Shown here in pieces: positions 9,610 through 18,761 of a DNA stretch of 64,000 nt. The stretch covers positions 2,294,001 through 2,358,000 of the forward strand of contig NZ_OY762512.1 in NCBI RefSeq assembly GCF_963665995.1. The letters are read 5' to 3'. The DNA comes from Pleurocapsa sp. FMAR1 (GTDB lineage: Bacteria > Cyanobacteriota > Cyanobacteriia > Cyanobacteriales > Xenococcaceae). The notes below the pieces were generated by a model, which was not told the DNA's origin, searched no databases, and saw only the letters and a program-made list of their open reading frames with translations. Numbering within the stretch: position 1 is the first letter of the stretch; every line of letters starts with the position of its first letter. The position numbers and the translations under genes were made by a program.

Positions 9610-10128
9610 TTACTTAGTTGCTGCTTCGGTAATACCTTTTAAGGCTCCAGAAACTTTTTCTAAGACTTGATCACAGCCATTAATGTTATGACGTTGCTGA
9701 AGATATTCAGAAGAATTATAAATAACCTGAGTTTGATTATTATCATCCTGCAAAACCAGAATCTTCTGAGGCAAATCGATCGCCGTTGTCGCCGAACATT
9801 TCATCAGGGGTGTTCCCACTTGAGGATTGCCAAAAATTAGTAATTGGGTTGGTTTTAATTCCTCTCCCACCTTTTTAGCATTAGCACTATGATCGATCCG
9901 ACTAAAAAGTGTCAAACCTTTTTCTTTGATAATTTTTTCTAGGCGATCAGTGGTTTCTGCCACACTATAAGGACTTGAAACAGTAATTAAACCATTATCT
10001 TCGACACTTGTATCAGCAACATTTACTGCTTTTGCAGTTTCAGAATTATCTTGGGCTATTTCCTGCTGACTACAGGCGGTACAGATAACAAATATCGACA
10101 AAAATAAAAGTTTTAACGAGCGATTCAT
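9610..10128 (-). CDS. DUF302-domain lipoprotein
   Basis: This is a 172-residue predicted lipoprotein. A Lys/Arg start, a hydrophobic stretch and the lipobox-like ICTAC end the signal at about residue 19. The rest (about 45-165) matches the DUF302 pattern: VAETTDRLEKIIKEKGLTLF, then the LLIFGNPQVGTPLM core. DUF302 proteins are small, of unknown biochemical role, sometimes linked to metal or redox stress. It precedes no obvious partner; the SPOUT methyltransferase gene lies upstream on the same strand, 27 bases away. Confidence 0.8.
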   Translation of the reverse strand: MNRSLKLLFLSIFVICTACSQQEIAQDNSETAKAVNVADTSVEDNGLITVSSPYSVAETTDRLEKIIKEKGLTLFSRIDHSANAKKVGEELKPTQLLIFGNPQVGTPLMKCSATTAIDLPQKILVLQDDNNQTQVIYNSSEYLQQRHNINGCDQVLEKVSGALKGITEAATK

Positions 10129-10155
10129 ACTGTATGGGCAAACGGCTGTTCACCC

Positions 10156-10950
10156 TTAATTGATTATTGATTGTCTTTTGGCTTCATATAATAATAAAGC
10201 AGTAGCAACTGCTACATTTAAGGATTCTACCCCGTTTGCCAAAGGAATTTTAACCTGCTCATCGGCGATCGCCATTAAATCTGATGATAATCCTGCACTC
10301 TCGTTACCTAATAAAAGCAGGGTAGGACGAGTAAAATCTACTTGCCAGTAGCTTTTGTTAGCCTGAGAAGTAGTAGCAACTATCTGTGCGCCTGCTTGCT
10401 GATGCTGGCGAACTACCTCAGAAAAATTTTGAGCAGTAGCAATGGGGACGCGAAACCATTCTCCTACGCTCGCTCTAAGCACTTTGGGACTATGGATATC
10501 CACGCTATCGTCACTTAGCCAGATACTATCAACGCTGGTGGCTGCTGCGGTGCGAATAATTGTGCCTAAGTTGCCAGGATCTTGTAGCCTTTGCAAAGCA
10601 ATTCCCAGCTTGGTTTTAGAGATTGCTGGTTCATAAGCTAGACGAGGTGCGATCGCTACTACCCCATCTGGATTAACCGTTGTCGCGATCGCATTCAAGA
10701 CTTCTAAACTAACAAGCTGAGTTTTTATCTCTTTTTCGGCAATTTTTCGGCATAATGGCTGATGATTTTCCTGCCAACGTTCTGTGTAAAAAACAGTATC
10801 TAACTTATAATCTACTTGGCAAGCTGCCTCAACTAAATTTGTGCCTTCTAAAAGCATCAGGTTTTGCTTAGTTCTTTCCTTAGAGCGATGCAGCTTACGA
10901 ACCTGTTTTATTAAGGGATTTTGAATGCTAGTTAAAATTGTCTTGTTCAC
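10156..10950 (-). CDS. SPOUT-family (TrmH/SpoU) RNA 2'-O-methyltransferase
   Basis: This is a 264-residue SAM-dependent RNA methyltransferase. The N-terminal part (about 1-95) is a substrate-binding domain with LIKQVRKLHRSKERTK. The SPOUT knot follows with motif 1 LQDPGNLGTIIRTA at about 120-133, motif 2 LLLLGNESAGL near 212-222 and motif 3 IPLANGVESLNVAVA near 235-249. Such proteins 2'-O-methylate rRNA or tRNA; the target nucleotide cannot be read. It may be co-transcribed with the downstream DUF302 gene. Confidence 0.9.
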   Translation of the reverse strand: MNKTILTSIQNPLIKQVRKLHRSKERTKQNLMLLEGTNLVEAACQVDYKLDTVFYTERWQENHQPLCRKIAEKEIKTQLVSLEVLNAIATTVNPDGVVAIAPRLAYEPAISKTKLGIALQRLQDPGNLGTIIRTAAATSVDSIWLSDDSVDIHSPKVLRASVGEWFRVPIATAQNFSEVVRQHQQAGAQIVATTSQANKSYWQVDFTRPTLLLLGNESAGLSSDLMAIADEQVKIPLANGVESLNVAVATALLLYEAKRQSIIN

Positions 10951-11010
10951 TAACTATTGACGAACAGCATTATTCAAAGTAATACTTTGGTTGCTAATTG
11001 CTAATTAAGA

Positions 11011-11095
11011 TGCGGAACTCGGGACTTGAACCCGAATGTTTTAAGCAAACACTAGAATCTGAATCTAGCGCGTCTACCAATTCCGCCAGTTCCGC
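11011..11095 (-). tRNA. tRNA-Leu (anticodon CAG)
   Basis: The reverse strand folds as a class II tRNA of 85 bases without encoded CCA. The 7-bp acceptor stem GCGGAAC/GTTCCGC is perfect and the discriminator is A. The D-arm has GGTAGACGC, the anticodon stem CTAGA/TCTAG encloses the loop TTCAGAT with anticodon CAG, there is a long variable arm, and the T-arm is GGGTTCAAGTCCC. It decodes CUG. No integrase or island signature adjoins it. Confidence 0.95.
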
Positions 11096-11240
11096 AGAAA
11101 ATTTGCCCATGACTCTCATTATTATTGACTTCTATTACTAATGTCAAACTTCAAATGATTTTAGTTGAATTATTAAAAACCAATTTTTCAACTGAATTAA
11201 ATAGAGTCTGCCTTAGCTCAAATTAATATTTTTATCATCA

Positions 11241-11256
11241 AGAGGACAAAGCCATT
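11241..11256 (+). promoter_or_regulatory. Shine-Dalgarno and probable ATT start of murA
   Basis: The purine-rich AGAGGA at 11241-11246 is placed 7 bases before an in-frame ATT at 11254-11256. The frame is closed upstream by TAA at 11224-11226 and contains no ATG, GTG or TTG before 11380. Conserved MurA residues are encoded upstream of 11380, so initiation must occur in this interval; ATT with this spacing is the best candidate. Confidence 0.6.
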
Positions 11257-12603
11257 AACTCTATCTCTAACTTAACCAAAACCAGTGTAGAAAAGCCTCA
11301 AGCTGTATTAGAAATCTGGGGACGCACTTCTTTAAAAGGAAAAGTACAAATTAGTGGTGCCAAAAATTCGGCTCTTGTATTGATGGCAGGAACAATAATG
11401 TGTCCTGGCAAATGTATCTTGCGTAATGTTCCTAATTTAGTGGATATTAAACGCATGGGGCAAATTCTTACATCTTTGGGAGTCAAGCTAAAGCAAGATG
11501 GTGATGTTCTAGAAATCGATGCCCAGGAAATCATCCCAGCAGAAGCTCCTTACGACGTAGTTTCTCAACTAAGAGCCAGCTTTTTTGTGATTGGACCTTT
11601 ACTTACCAGACTGGGAACAGCCCGTGTTCCACTGCCTGGAGGCTGCGCTATTGGCGCGCGCCCTGTAGATCTTCATGTGCGCGGTTTGCAGTCGATGGGG
11701 GCAAACGTATCTATTGAAGACGGTGTTGTTCATGCTAATCTCGTCGGTAGCAAACGCCGTTTGCAAGGGGCAAGTATATATCTAGACTATCCCAGCGTCG
11801 GCGCAACAGAAACTATCCTCATGGCAGCAACGTTAGCCGAAGGAATAACCAAAATTGAAAATGCTGCTCAAGAACCAGAAATTGTTGATTTAGCTAATTT
11901 CTGCAATCAAATGGGAGCAAAAATAAGTGGTGCAGGCACAAATACTATTACTATTCAAGGCGTTACCGAACTTTATCCTCTAGATTACAACGTAATTCCC
12001 GATCGCATTGAAGCAGGAACATTTTTAGTTGCAGGGGCAATTACCCACTCAGAAATTACCCTCACCTCGATAATTCCCGAACATCTAGCCCCTGTCATTG
12101 CCAAACTCAAAGAAATTGGCTGTCAGGTATTAGTAGAAGATGAGATCGGTAAGACATTTGGCGGTAATATCAAATCCAAGTGTTTACGACTTATCCCAGG
12201 AGAACTTCACGGCACAGATATCGAAACCCTTCCTTATCCTGGTTTTCCCACGGATATGCAGGCACAGTTTACTGCTCTTTTGAGCATCAGCAAAGGCAAT
12301 AGCGTTATTAGTGAAACCGTATTTGAAAATCGCCTCCGCCATGTAGCCGAACTACAGCGCATGGGAACAAACATTCGGGTTAAGGGTCATCATGCGATCG
12401 TCCAGGGTGTATCCTTTATCTCTGGTGCGCCTGTCATGGCAACTGATTTAAGAGCCTCCGCTGCTCTAGTAATAGCTGGTTTGGCAGCCGAAGGTAAAAC
12501 CACCGTTCATGGTTTACACCACTTAGATCGCGGTTATGAAAACCTAGAAGACAAACTGCGGAGTTTAGGAGCAAAACTAGAGCGTGTAATACCTGCTAGT
12601 TAG
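11254..12603 (+). CDS. murA: UDP-N-acetylglucosamine 1-carboxyvinyltransferase
   Basis: MurA catalyses the first committed step of peptidoglycan synthesis, adding enolpyruvate from PEP to UDP-GlcNAc in the cytoplasm. Counting from an ATT start at 11254 the protein has 449 residues. It shows VLEIWGR at 18-24, the active-site SGAKNS at 34-39 (Lys37 and Asn38), the catalytic Cys131 in [10 protein letters not shown], and FPTDMQAQ near the middle of the C-terminal half. Starting at the first standard codon (TTG 11380 or ATG 11383) would remove the SGAKN site, so the upstream start is required. A sequencing error in the 5' end is the alternative. Confidence 0.92.
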   Translation: MNSISNLTKTSVEKPQAVLEIWGRTSLKGKVQISGAKNSALVLMAGTIMCPGKCILRNVPNLVDIKRMGQILTSLGVKLKQDGDVLEIDAQEIIPAEAPYDVVSQLRASFFVIGPLLTRLGTARVPLPGGCAIGARPVDLHVRGLQSMGANVSIEDGVVHANLVGSKRRLQGASIYLDYPSVGATETILMAATLAEGITKIENAAQEPEIVDLANFCNQMGAKISGAGTNTITIQGVTELYPLDYNVIPDRIEAGTFLVAGAITHSEITLTSIIPEHLAPVIAKLKEIGCQVLVEDEIGKTFGGNIKSKCLRLIPGELHGTDIETLPYPGFPTDMQAQFTALLSISKGNSVISETVFENRLRHVAELQRMGTNIRVKGHHAIVQGVSFISGAPVMATDLRASAALVIAGLAAEGKTTVHGLHHLDRGYENLEDKLRSLGAKLERVIPAS

Positions 12604-12797
12604 TTTATCGCTCACAAATTATTAAAGCGATCGCCTGAGAGATTTTTCTTGAAGGGCGATCGTTAGAGGGTTATAAAGGGGTTGATTATCACTTTAGATT
12701 TGACTTAAGCTCTAAAATAAGTAATTTTCTCAATTGACAATAGCAGCAGAAAATTATCTAGAAAAAATCGTCTTAATTACCTCAGCTAAAATTATAT

Positions 12798-13550
12798 ATG
12801 AGTTTAATCAATTTACTCAAAAATTCGGTCTCTAAAAAGCTTAATAATAATCAAAGTAGATTGATTCGTAATTTTGTAGAGCCTCCTTCTTTATATTCAA
12901 AACTATCAAAACAGTCAACTCTTATTCTAGGATGTCAACGAAGTGGGACTACTTTAACTTTTCTAATACTAAATTCTCATCCTCAAGTAAAAGGGATTGA
13001 CGAAACCGAAACTGGCTATTCTTTTCCTCATCAGAGTATTCTATACCGCAATTCAATTAATAATTACCTAACTTGTTTGAAGCTGCCTAATCAAACTTTC
13101 AATTTTAAATATATAACGCAACATTATCCGCAAACAAAAATCATTTTTCCGATTCGCAATCCTTATTCGGTTGTTTCTTCTATGCGCTCATTTGCTATTC
13201 AAGCTAAAACTAAACAGGGAAATTGGCTAAATTGTTTTGCCAAGGAAGAGCTTTTGAGTTTAGATTCTTCTTTTTTGCCTGATATTTTATCTCTCGATCT
13301 AGATAGTTTAGACGAAATATCTTTGGGAGCTTATATGTGGAAGTATAAAAATATGGCACTTGATAAGTATAAGAAAGCAGGATTTGATGTTTTTGTTTTT
13401 AAATATGAAGATTTATTAGATAATCCGCCAAAAGTTATTACCAAAATTATAGATTTTCTAAATTTAGATTGGGATGATATTGTTCTCAACCATCACAAAT
13501 ATTATGAGCAGGATGAAAGAGGATATCCAGGCGGAACTCGTGGAGATTGA
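12798..13550 (+). CDS. Sulfotransferase-family protein, C-terminus cut by in-frame TGA
   Basis: This is a PAPS-dependent sulfotransferase-like protein of 250 residues. The 5'-phosphosulfate loop is seen in LGCQRSGTTLTFLIL near 44-58 and the 3'-phosphate-binding region near IFPIRNPYSVVSSM at about 115-128. The frame stops at TGA 13548-13550 directly after GGTRGD. The same frame then continues open for 41 more codons (SINKSNQKRK..., stop 13674-13676), reading like the usual end of such enzymes. It may therefore be a recently broken gene. The substrate is unknown. Confidence 0.75.
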   Translation: MSLINLLKNSVSKKLNNNQSRLIRNFVEPPSLYSKLSKQSTLILGCQRSGTTLTFLILNSHPQVKGIDETETGYSFPHQSILYRNSINNYLTCLKLPNQTFNFKYITQHYPQTKIIFPIRNPYSVVSSMRSFAIQAKTKQGNWLNCFAKEELLSLDSSFLPDILSLDLDSLDEISLGAYMWKYKNMALDKYKKAGFDVFVFKYEDLLDNPPKVITKIIDFLNLDWDDIVLNHHKYYEQDERGYPGGTRGD

Positions 13551-13859
13551 TCGATAAACAAATCAAACCAGAAACGCAAGCATAATTTATCTAAACACGA
13601 AGTTGAATTAATTACTTCAATATGTCACGAGCAATTAATTGGTTATGATTATAAAAATCTGTTTGATAGTAAATAAACCGATAGATGTTTCCAGACGGAT
13701 TATGTTTAGTCTATTGGTTTGTCCACGAGCTGCCTAAACTATATTAAGTAGGTGGGCGTAAATAACTGCAAAACCAGAAAAACTAAAAAACACCTTGAGA
13801 TGATCGAAAACTACCGATTTTGACTCGATAGAACCTGGAAGGCAATGAAGCAGGTAGTT

Positions 13860-13994
13860 GGCGTTGCTGATTTAAAGTATGAAACCGAGAAGTAATCTGT
13901 TCGTAGCTCTTAGCTCTTAGCTATCAGCTTTTAGCTTTTAATTGATTTACTTAGTGGTGAAAATTGTAGAATCATACCTCGATTCAGCAACGCC
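13860..13994. repeat. MITE-like element with 23-base terminal inverted repeats
   Basis: The ends 13860-13882 and 13972-13994 are inverted repeats that match at 19 of 23 positions, both beginning GGCGTTGCTGA. The 135-base element has no coding capacity. Inside it lie five tandem heptamers of the AGCTCTT/AGCTTTT type (13905-13939). A single end of the same kind (GGCGTTGCTGATTTAAG) recurs at 38026 after the deaminase gene. This is consistent with a non-autonomous transposon remnant; no clear target duplication is seen. Confidence 0.65.
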
Positions 13995-14021
13995 TTAATT
14001 CCAACGGAATCAAAAAATTTC

Positions 14022-14067
14022 CTTAAAAAAGCAAAATCGCCTTATAAAAGAAAATCTTCCAGGCGAT
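14022..14067 (-). terminator. Probable terminator of msrA
   Basis: Read on the minus strand, ATCGCCT (from 14067) and AGGCGAT (to 14036) form a 7-bp stem with an 18-base loop, followed by TTTTGC and a run of T. It lies about 70 bases past the msrA stop. The long loop lowers confidence. Confidence 0.4.
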
Positions 14068-14135
14068 CGCTTAAAATTATTTTAGTTTGGCGTTTTAATT
14101 AACTTTGTATGCTGAAACTTGCTGCAAAACCCACA

Positions 14136-14792
14136 TTACTTGCTGTTAGCAGTAGCAGGATAACAAACACCTACACCGCCTAAGCCACAGTAGCCGTTAG
14201 GCACTTTTTTGAGATACTGTTGATGATATTCTTCGGCGTAATAAAATTCTGGTGCGTCAATTATCTCAGTAGTAATTGTTCCGTGATCTGCTTTCCCTAA
14301 CTCCTGCTGATATGCAGCTTTGGAAGCTTCTGCTAGCTGCTTTTGTTCTGGAGTAAAAGCATAAATACCAGAACGATATTGAGTACCTCTGTCGTTACCC
14401 TGACGCATTCCTTGAGTTGGGTTATGGCTTTCCCAAAATACTTTAAGTAAATCTTCGTAGCTAATTTTCTCAGGATCGTAAACAACTAGAACAACTTCGT
14501 TATGTCCAGTCATACCACTACAGACTTCTTGATAGGTAGGATTAGGAGTAGAACCTGCTGCATAACCAACAGCAGTACTATAGACTCCATCTTGTTCCCA
14601 AAATTTTCTCTCTGCACCCCAAAAGCAACCTAGCCCGAATATTGCTTTTTCCATGTTTTCAGGAAAGGGTTCTGTAAGCGAGTTACCATTTACGTAATGC
14701 TTTGCAGGTACAGCCATAGACTGACTGCGTCCTGGTAATGCTTCTTCTGAGGCAGGAATTGTGGCTTTTTTGCCTAAACCGAATAGTCCCAT
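14136..14792 (-). CDS. msrA: Peptide methionine sulfoxide reductase A
   Basis: MsrA reduces methionine-S-sulfoxide in proteins, a defence against oxidative damage. The 218-residue protein has the active-site motif GLGCFWGAE at about 53-61 with the catalytic Cys, then [23 protein letters not shown] split over 75-97 and TQYRSGIY near 137-144. A C-terminal [13 protein letters not shown] segment carries two Cys that can serve as resolving residues. The first 40 residues are an extension not needed for catalysis. It is a single gene. Confidence 0.95.
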   Translation of the reverse strand: MGLFGLGKKATIPASEEALPGRSQSMAVPAKHYVNGNSLTEPFPENMEKAIFGLGCFWGAERKFWEQDGVYSTAVGYAAGSTPNPTYQEVCSGMTGHNEVVLVVYDPEKISYEDLLKVFWESHNPTQGMRQGNDRGTQYRSGIYAFTPEQKQLAEASKAAYQQELGKADHGTITTEIIDAPEFYYAEEYHQQYLKKVPNGYCGLGGVGVCYPATANSK

Positions 14793-15143
14793 AAAAATGT
14801 TGAGCGAGCTTGATTAATTTTTTTTTACGCTGTCTCCATCATAGGCATAATAAATAAAATTTGAAATTCGGCTAACCCTACTTATGGTTAGCGATCGCTG
14901 AACAATAATTATTTGCTGGTGCTTGATTGTTGTTCCTTATTTTCTTACGATACTATAGCCATAGCCAAGGTACAAGTATCTTAACTAATTTAAGGTATTA
15001 CTAAAAAAAGAGATTATAAGTAGACAAAATCTTAAATTTATCTGCTTTACAAAAGCCTACAAAAGCCTACAAACGTGGTAATACCATAATTAGTTTCACG
15101 CCCAAAACTAGTAATGTCATTTAAATTTAGTTAGAAATAATTT
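14793..15143. other. 351-base intergenic region
   Basis: This gap between divergent msrA and the response regulator gene presumably holds both promoters. A 10-base direct repeat ACAAAAGCCT occurs twice in tandem near 15050-15070. No gene, RNA or strong hairpin was recognised. Confidence 0.5.
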
Positions 15144-15830
15144 ATGAAAATTTTAGTAGTAGAAGATGACGAGCGTATTAGTGATGCTATAGTCGAATAT
15201 CTTTCAGACTTGCATTACGCTGTCGAAGCAGTCGCCGATGGTCAAAGTGCCTGGGATTTATTAGATGTGTTTACCTATGATATGATTTTGCTAGATGTAA
15301 TGATGCCTGAGATGGATGGTATAACTCTTTGCCAGAAACTACGCAAGAAGGGTTTAGACATTCCTATTCTGATGCTGACGGCTAAAGATACCTTAGAAAA
15401 TAAGATTGAAGGTTTAGACGCTGGGGCTGATGACTACCTAGTAAAACCTTTTGAATTAGATGAGTTATCGGCTCGGGTTCGTGCCTTGTTGCGTCGGGGA
15501 ACAGGCAGTTTACCTCCTATTTTGACGTGGGAAAAACTCAGGCTCGATCCCAGTAGCTGTGAAGTTTTCTATGAAGATGCTCTTCTGCCTTTAAGTCCTA
15601 AAGAATATAAGCTGCTAGAATTTTTCCTGCGCAACGGTCGTCGCGTATTTAGTCGCGCCCAAATTTTAGAACATTTGTGGTCTTTTGAGCAAGTGCCAGA
15701 AGAAGCAACGGTTAAAGCTCATATTCGAGGCTTAAGGCAAAAACTAGAGGCATCAGGCGCACCTCATGACTTAATTGAGACTGTTTATGGTTTAGGATAT
15801 CGTCTCAAAGAAGAACCTCAACAGGTATAA
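15144..15830 (+). CDS. OmpR/PhoB-family response regulator
   Basis: This is a 228-residue DNA-binding response regulator. The receiver domain (1-115) has the acidic pair D8-D9, the phospho-acceptor D51 in LLDVMMPEMDG and the conserved K101 in LVKPFE. The winged-helix output domain (about 128-222) contains LSPKEYKLLEFFLRNGRR and VKAHIRGLRQKL, typical of OmpR members. The cognate kinase follows 11 bases downstream. The pair resembles cyanobacterial ManR/ManS and RppA/RppB systems, but the signal is not readable and no symbol is assigned. Confidence 0.92.
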   Translation: MKILVVEDDERISDAIVEYLSDLHYAVEAVADGQSAWDLLDVFTYDMILLDVMMPEMDGITLCQKLRKKGLDIPILMLTAKDTLENKIEGLDAGADDYLVKPFELDELSARVRALLRRGTGSLPPILTWEKLRLDPSSCEVFYEDALLPLSPKEYKLLEFFLRNGRRVFSRAQILEHLWSFEQVPEEATVKAHIRGLRQKLEASGAPHDLIETVYGLGYRLKEEPQQV

Positions 15831-15841
15831 GTATAAAAATT

Positions 15842-17176
15842 ATGCACCAAGGTTTGCGATCGCGACTGCTATTATACTATTTGATAGTTATGGCAACTAT
15901 TTCAGGTCTTTTTGGCACAGGAGTTTATGTCGTTTTTAAGCGTGCTTTATACAAGCAAATCGACAAAAGGCTGTTGACTTTGGCACAGTCTGCTACTCCT
16001 TCTTTTGCGGCGGTACGCGATCAGGGCAGTAAATATCTAAATCAAGTAGAGGAAGTTCCTTGGCGTGATATTTTTAACCGAGATCAGCAAAGCCTAGAAT
16101 GGTTTGATGAAAACGGAAAATTACTCGGTAGAAAAGGATTAATTGAGCTTGATGTTCCTCCTGAAGTAGGACCAGAAATTATTGAACAACCAGAGACAGG
16201 AGAAGTTTTTCGCACTCACACCCTATCAGTTTTTATTCGTAATAATGGTCAAGTAGGACCACCTTCTTTAGTTGGCTTTATTCGTGCTACCCAATCTAGT
16301 GCAGAAATAAAAGCAGCAGAAGATGAGCTATCAGGAATCTTAATTGGAGGAGGAATGATAACCTTAGTTTTAACTGGGCTTGGAGGCTTCTGGCTGACAC
16401 AAAAAGCAATTGAACCTATTGAAGCCAGTTTTTTGCAGCTTAAACAGTTTACTGCTGATGCTTCCCATGAGTTACGTAGTCCTTTGACGGCAATTAAAGC
16501 TTCTATAGACGTGATGCGTAATCACCCAGAGAGAGTTCATCCTAAAGATGTCAAAAAGCTAGAGGCAATTTCTGGTGCAACTTTACAAATGAACCAAACT
16601 CTACAGGATCTACTGTTTCTTGCTCGTACCGATATAGACCCCAGTATGCCTGTTGAGGCTCGTCAACTTGCTCCCGTATCCCTCAATCAAATTCTGCAAA
16701 ATTGTTTTGTATTGCTAGAGCCGTTGGCAAATGAGAAAAAAATGGTTTTTCAGTCCAAATTTAGAGAGGAAATCGATATTTTAGGCGACACTTCTCAATT
16801 GTCTCGTTTGTTTTCTAACCTGCTGGAAAATGCGCTGCAATATACCCCAGAAGAGGGAAGAGTTAGCTTAGATCTGTATAAGCAAAATCGCGTTGCTGTA
16901 GTTAGTGTTCGCGATACGGGTATTGGTCTAGCGACCGAAGAAGTATCCAAGGTATTTGACCGTTTTTGGCGAGCGAATAAAGCCCGCTCCCGTCGGCAAG
17001 GTGGTACTGGTTTAGGTTTGGCAATTTCTCAAGCGATCGCCAAACGACATGGTGGTAAGATTAGCGTTACTAGCGAGCTTAACATTGGTACTTGCTTTAT
17101 AGTCCGCATTCCTATTTTAGATAGCAAAAGATCATCAATCACGAAAGCTCAAACAACAGCAATTACTGATTGCTAA
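15842..17176 (+). CDS. Membrane sensor histidine kinase
   Basis: This is the kinase partner of the preceding OmpR-type regulator, 444 residues. TM1 at about 9-32, a periplasmic sensor loop of about 130 residues and TM2 at about 165-185 are followed by HisKA with FTADASHELRSPLTA (His209). The ATPase domain has the N box in LFSNLLENALQYT, DTGIGL, and GGTGLGLAI near 395-405. All catalytic motifs are intact. A short or absent HAMP region links TM2 to HisKA. The operon arrangement indicates a dedicated two-component pair. Confidence 0.92.
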   Translation: MHQGLRSRLLLYYLIVMATISGLFGTGVYVVFKRALYKQIDKRLLTLAQSATPSFAAVRDQGSKYLNQVEEVPWRDIFNRDQQSLEWFDENGKLLGRKGLIELDVPPEVGPEIIEQPETGEVFRTHTLSVFIRNNGQVGPPSLVGFIRATQSSAEIKAAEDELSGILIGGGMITLVLTGLGGFWLTQKAIEPIEASFLQLKQFTADASHELRSPLTAIKASIDVMRNHPERVHPKDVKKLEAISGATLQMNQTLQDLLFLARTDIDPSMPVEARQLAPVSLNQILQNCFVLLEPLANEKKMVFQSKFREEIDILGDTSQLSRLFSNLLENALQYTPEEGRVSLDLYKQNRVAVVSVRDTGIGLATEEVSKVFDRFWRANKARSRRQGGTGLGLAISQAIAKRHGGKISVTSELNIGTCFIVRIPILDSKRSSITKAQTTAITDC

Positions 17177-17225
17177 GATACGGGCGAAGACTTATTTGCC
17201 TCTAAATAATTACTAACTACTGCAA

Positions 17226-17333
17226 CTACTTTTTCCAGGGAAACTTTGTTCCCATTTCCGTTGTAGCCGAGAAAAATAAATAGGCAATTAATAAACCAAC
17301 TCCAATCAAAAACGCAATCAAATCATTATCCAT
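17226..17333 (-). CDS. Possible 35-residue single-TM miniprotein
   Basis: A short open frame on the minus strand, between the histidine kinase and gabD, encodes MDNDLIAFLIGVGLL at its start, then AYLFFSATTEMGTKF and a PWKK end. The first two-thirds is one clear hydrophobic helix and the C-terminus is basic, the layout of small bitopic membrane subunits. AGG precedes the ATG by 4 bases (TAATAGGTAA). I do not recognise the family. It could be chance, but a clean TM helix with an acidic N-terminus and basic tail is suggestive. Confidence 0.45.
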   Translation of the reverse strand: MDNDLIAFLIGVGLLIAYLFFSATTEMGTKFPWKK

Positions 17334-17393
17334 TTACCTATTACCTAACTTACCAGCCTAAACCATTTTCTAATTAATCTTACCTACCTACTT

Positions 17394-18761
17394 ATGGCGA
17401 TCGCAACTATCAATCCTGCAACGGGAGAAACCATAAAAACTTTCACTCCCTTAACTGATGCTGAAATAGAAACTAAGCTGGCTTTGGCACAGTCTACATA
17501 TCAACAATATCGCCAAACAACCTTTGCTCAACGCAGTCAGTGGTTAAACCAGGCAGCAGATATTTTAGATCGAGATAAGCAAAAATTTGCCGAGACTATG
17601 ACGACGGAAATGGGAAAAACTCTGCAAAGCGCGATCGCCGAAGTGGAAAAATGCGCCAAAGTATGTCGTTTCTACAGCGAAAAAGCCCCAGAATTTCTGG
17701 CTAATGTAATCATTGATAGTGATGCTAGCCATAGCTACGTTGCTTATCAGCCCCTGGGGGTAATCTTGGCAGTTATGCCCTGGAATTTTCCCTTTTGGCA
17801 GGTATTTCGCTTTGTTGCCCCTGCTTTGATGGCGGGTAATGTGGGTCTACTAAAACACGCTTCTAATGTGCCTCAGTGTGCTTTGGCGATCGCCGAAATT
17901 ATTGCCCAAGCAGGTTTCCCCGAAGGAGCATTTCAAACTTTATTAATCGGTGCAGATCGAATAAAGTCAATCATGGAAGATGAGCGAGTCAAGGCAGCTA
18001 CTCTTACAGGCAGCGAGCCAGCAGGGGCAGCTTTAGCTTCTGTAGCAGGGCAACAACTTAAAAAAGTTGTTTTAGAGCTTGGAGGTAGCGATCCTTTTAT
18101 TGTCTTAGAAAGTGCCGATCTCGACGAGGCAGTGACAACAGCGGTTAAAGCCAGAATGCTTAATAACGGTCAATCTTGTATTGCAGCCAAACGTTTCATT
18201 GTTGCCGAGAGTATTGCCGATCGCTTTCAAGCTCAATTAGTTGAACAGTTTAAAGCTTTAACGATTGGCGATCCAATGTCAGAAGATACAGATATTGGTC
18301 CCTTGGCTACTGCCACAATTCGCTCCGAATTAGATCAGCAGGTGAAAGCAGCCGTAAAGCAAGGAGGAAAAATCTTGCTGGGAGGCGAATCAATTAGCGA
18401 TCGCTCTGGTAATTATTATCCACCAACTATTTTGGCTGACATCCCTGTAGATAGTGACATTGCCCAAGAGGAGTTTTTTGGTCCAGTGGCTTTATTGTTT
18501 CGCGTTAAAGATATCGAAGAAGCGATCGCTCTAGCTAATAATATTCCCTTTGGTTTAGGTGCAAGTGCTTGGACAAATGACTCTACAGAGAAAGAGCGTC
18601 TAATCGCCGAAATTGAAGCAGGATCGGTATTTATCAACGGTCTGGTTAAATCAGATCCTCGTTTGCCTTTTGGTGGCATCAAGCGATCGGGTTATGGTAG
18701 AGAGTTAAGTAGCCAAGGAATACACGAATTTGTCAACATTAAAACTGTTTGGATTAAATAA
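17394..18761 (+). CDS. gabD: NAD(P)-dependent succinate-semialdehyde dehydrogenase
   Basis: This is an aldehyde dehydrogenase of 455 residues matching the cyanobacterial succinate-semialdehyde dehydrogenase type. That enzyme, with 2-oxoglutarate decarboxylase, closes the TCA cycle by oxidising succinic semialdehyde to succinate. Motifs: PWNFPFWQ at 129-136, the general-base Glu228 in VLELGGSDPF, and the catalytic Cys262 in NNGQSCIAAKR. The short N-terminal form beginning MAIATINPATGE is usual for this branch. No partner gene adjoins it. Substrate is inferred from family resemblance. Confidence 0.88.
   Translation: MAIATINPATGETIKTFTPLTDAEIETKLALAQSTYQQYRQTTFAQRSQWLNQAADILDRDKQKFAETMTTEMGKTLQSAIAEVEKCAKVCRFYSEKAPEFLANVIIDSDASHSYVAYQPLGVILAVMPWNFPFWQVFRFVAPALMAGNVGLLKHASNVPQCALAIAEIIAQAGFPEGAFQTLLIGADRIKSIMEDERVKAATLTGSEPAGAALASVAGQQLKKVVLELGGSDPFIVLESADLDEAVTTAVKARMLNNGQSCIAAKRFIVAESIADRFQAQLVEQFKALTIGDPMSEDTDIGPLATATIRSELDQQVKAAVKQGGKILLGGESISDRSGNYYPPTILADIPVDSDIAQEEFFGPVALLFRVKDIEEAIALANNIPFGLGASAWTNDSTEKERLIAEIEAGSVFINGLVKSDPRLPFGGIKRSGYGRELSSQGIHEFVNIKTVWIK

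Noticed and set aside
11011-11095. tRNA-Leu as an integration site for an island
   Set aside because: No integrase gene, repeated tRNA end or mobile genes adjoin it.
13548-13550. TGA as a selenocysteine codon in the sulfotransferase
   Set aside because: No SECIS-like hairpin follows, the position is not catalytic in this family, and no selenocysteine machinery is in view.
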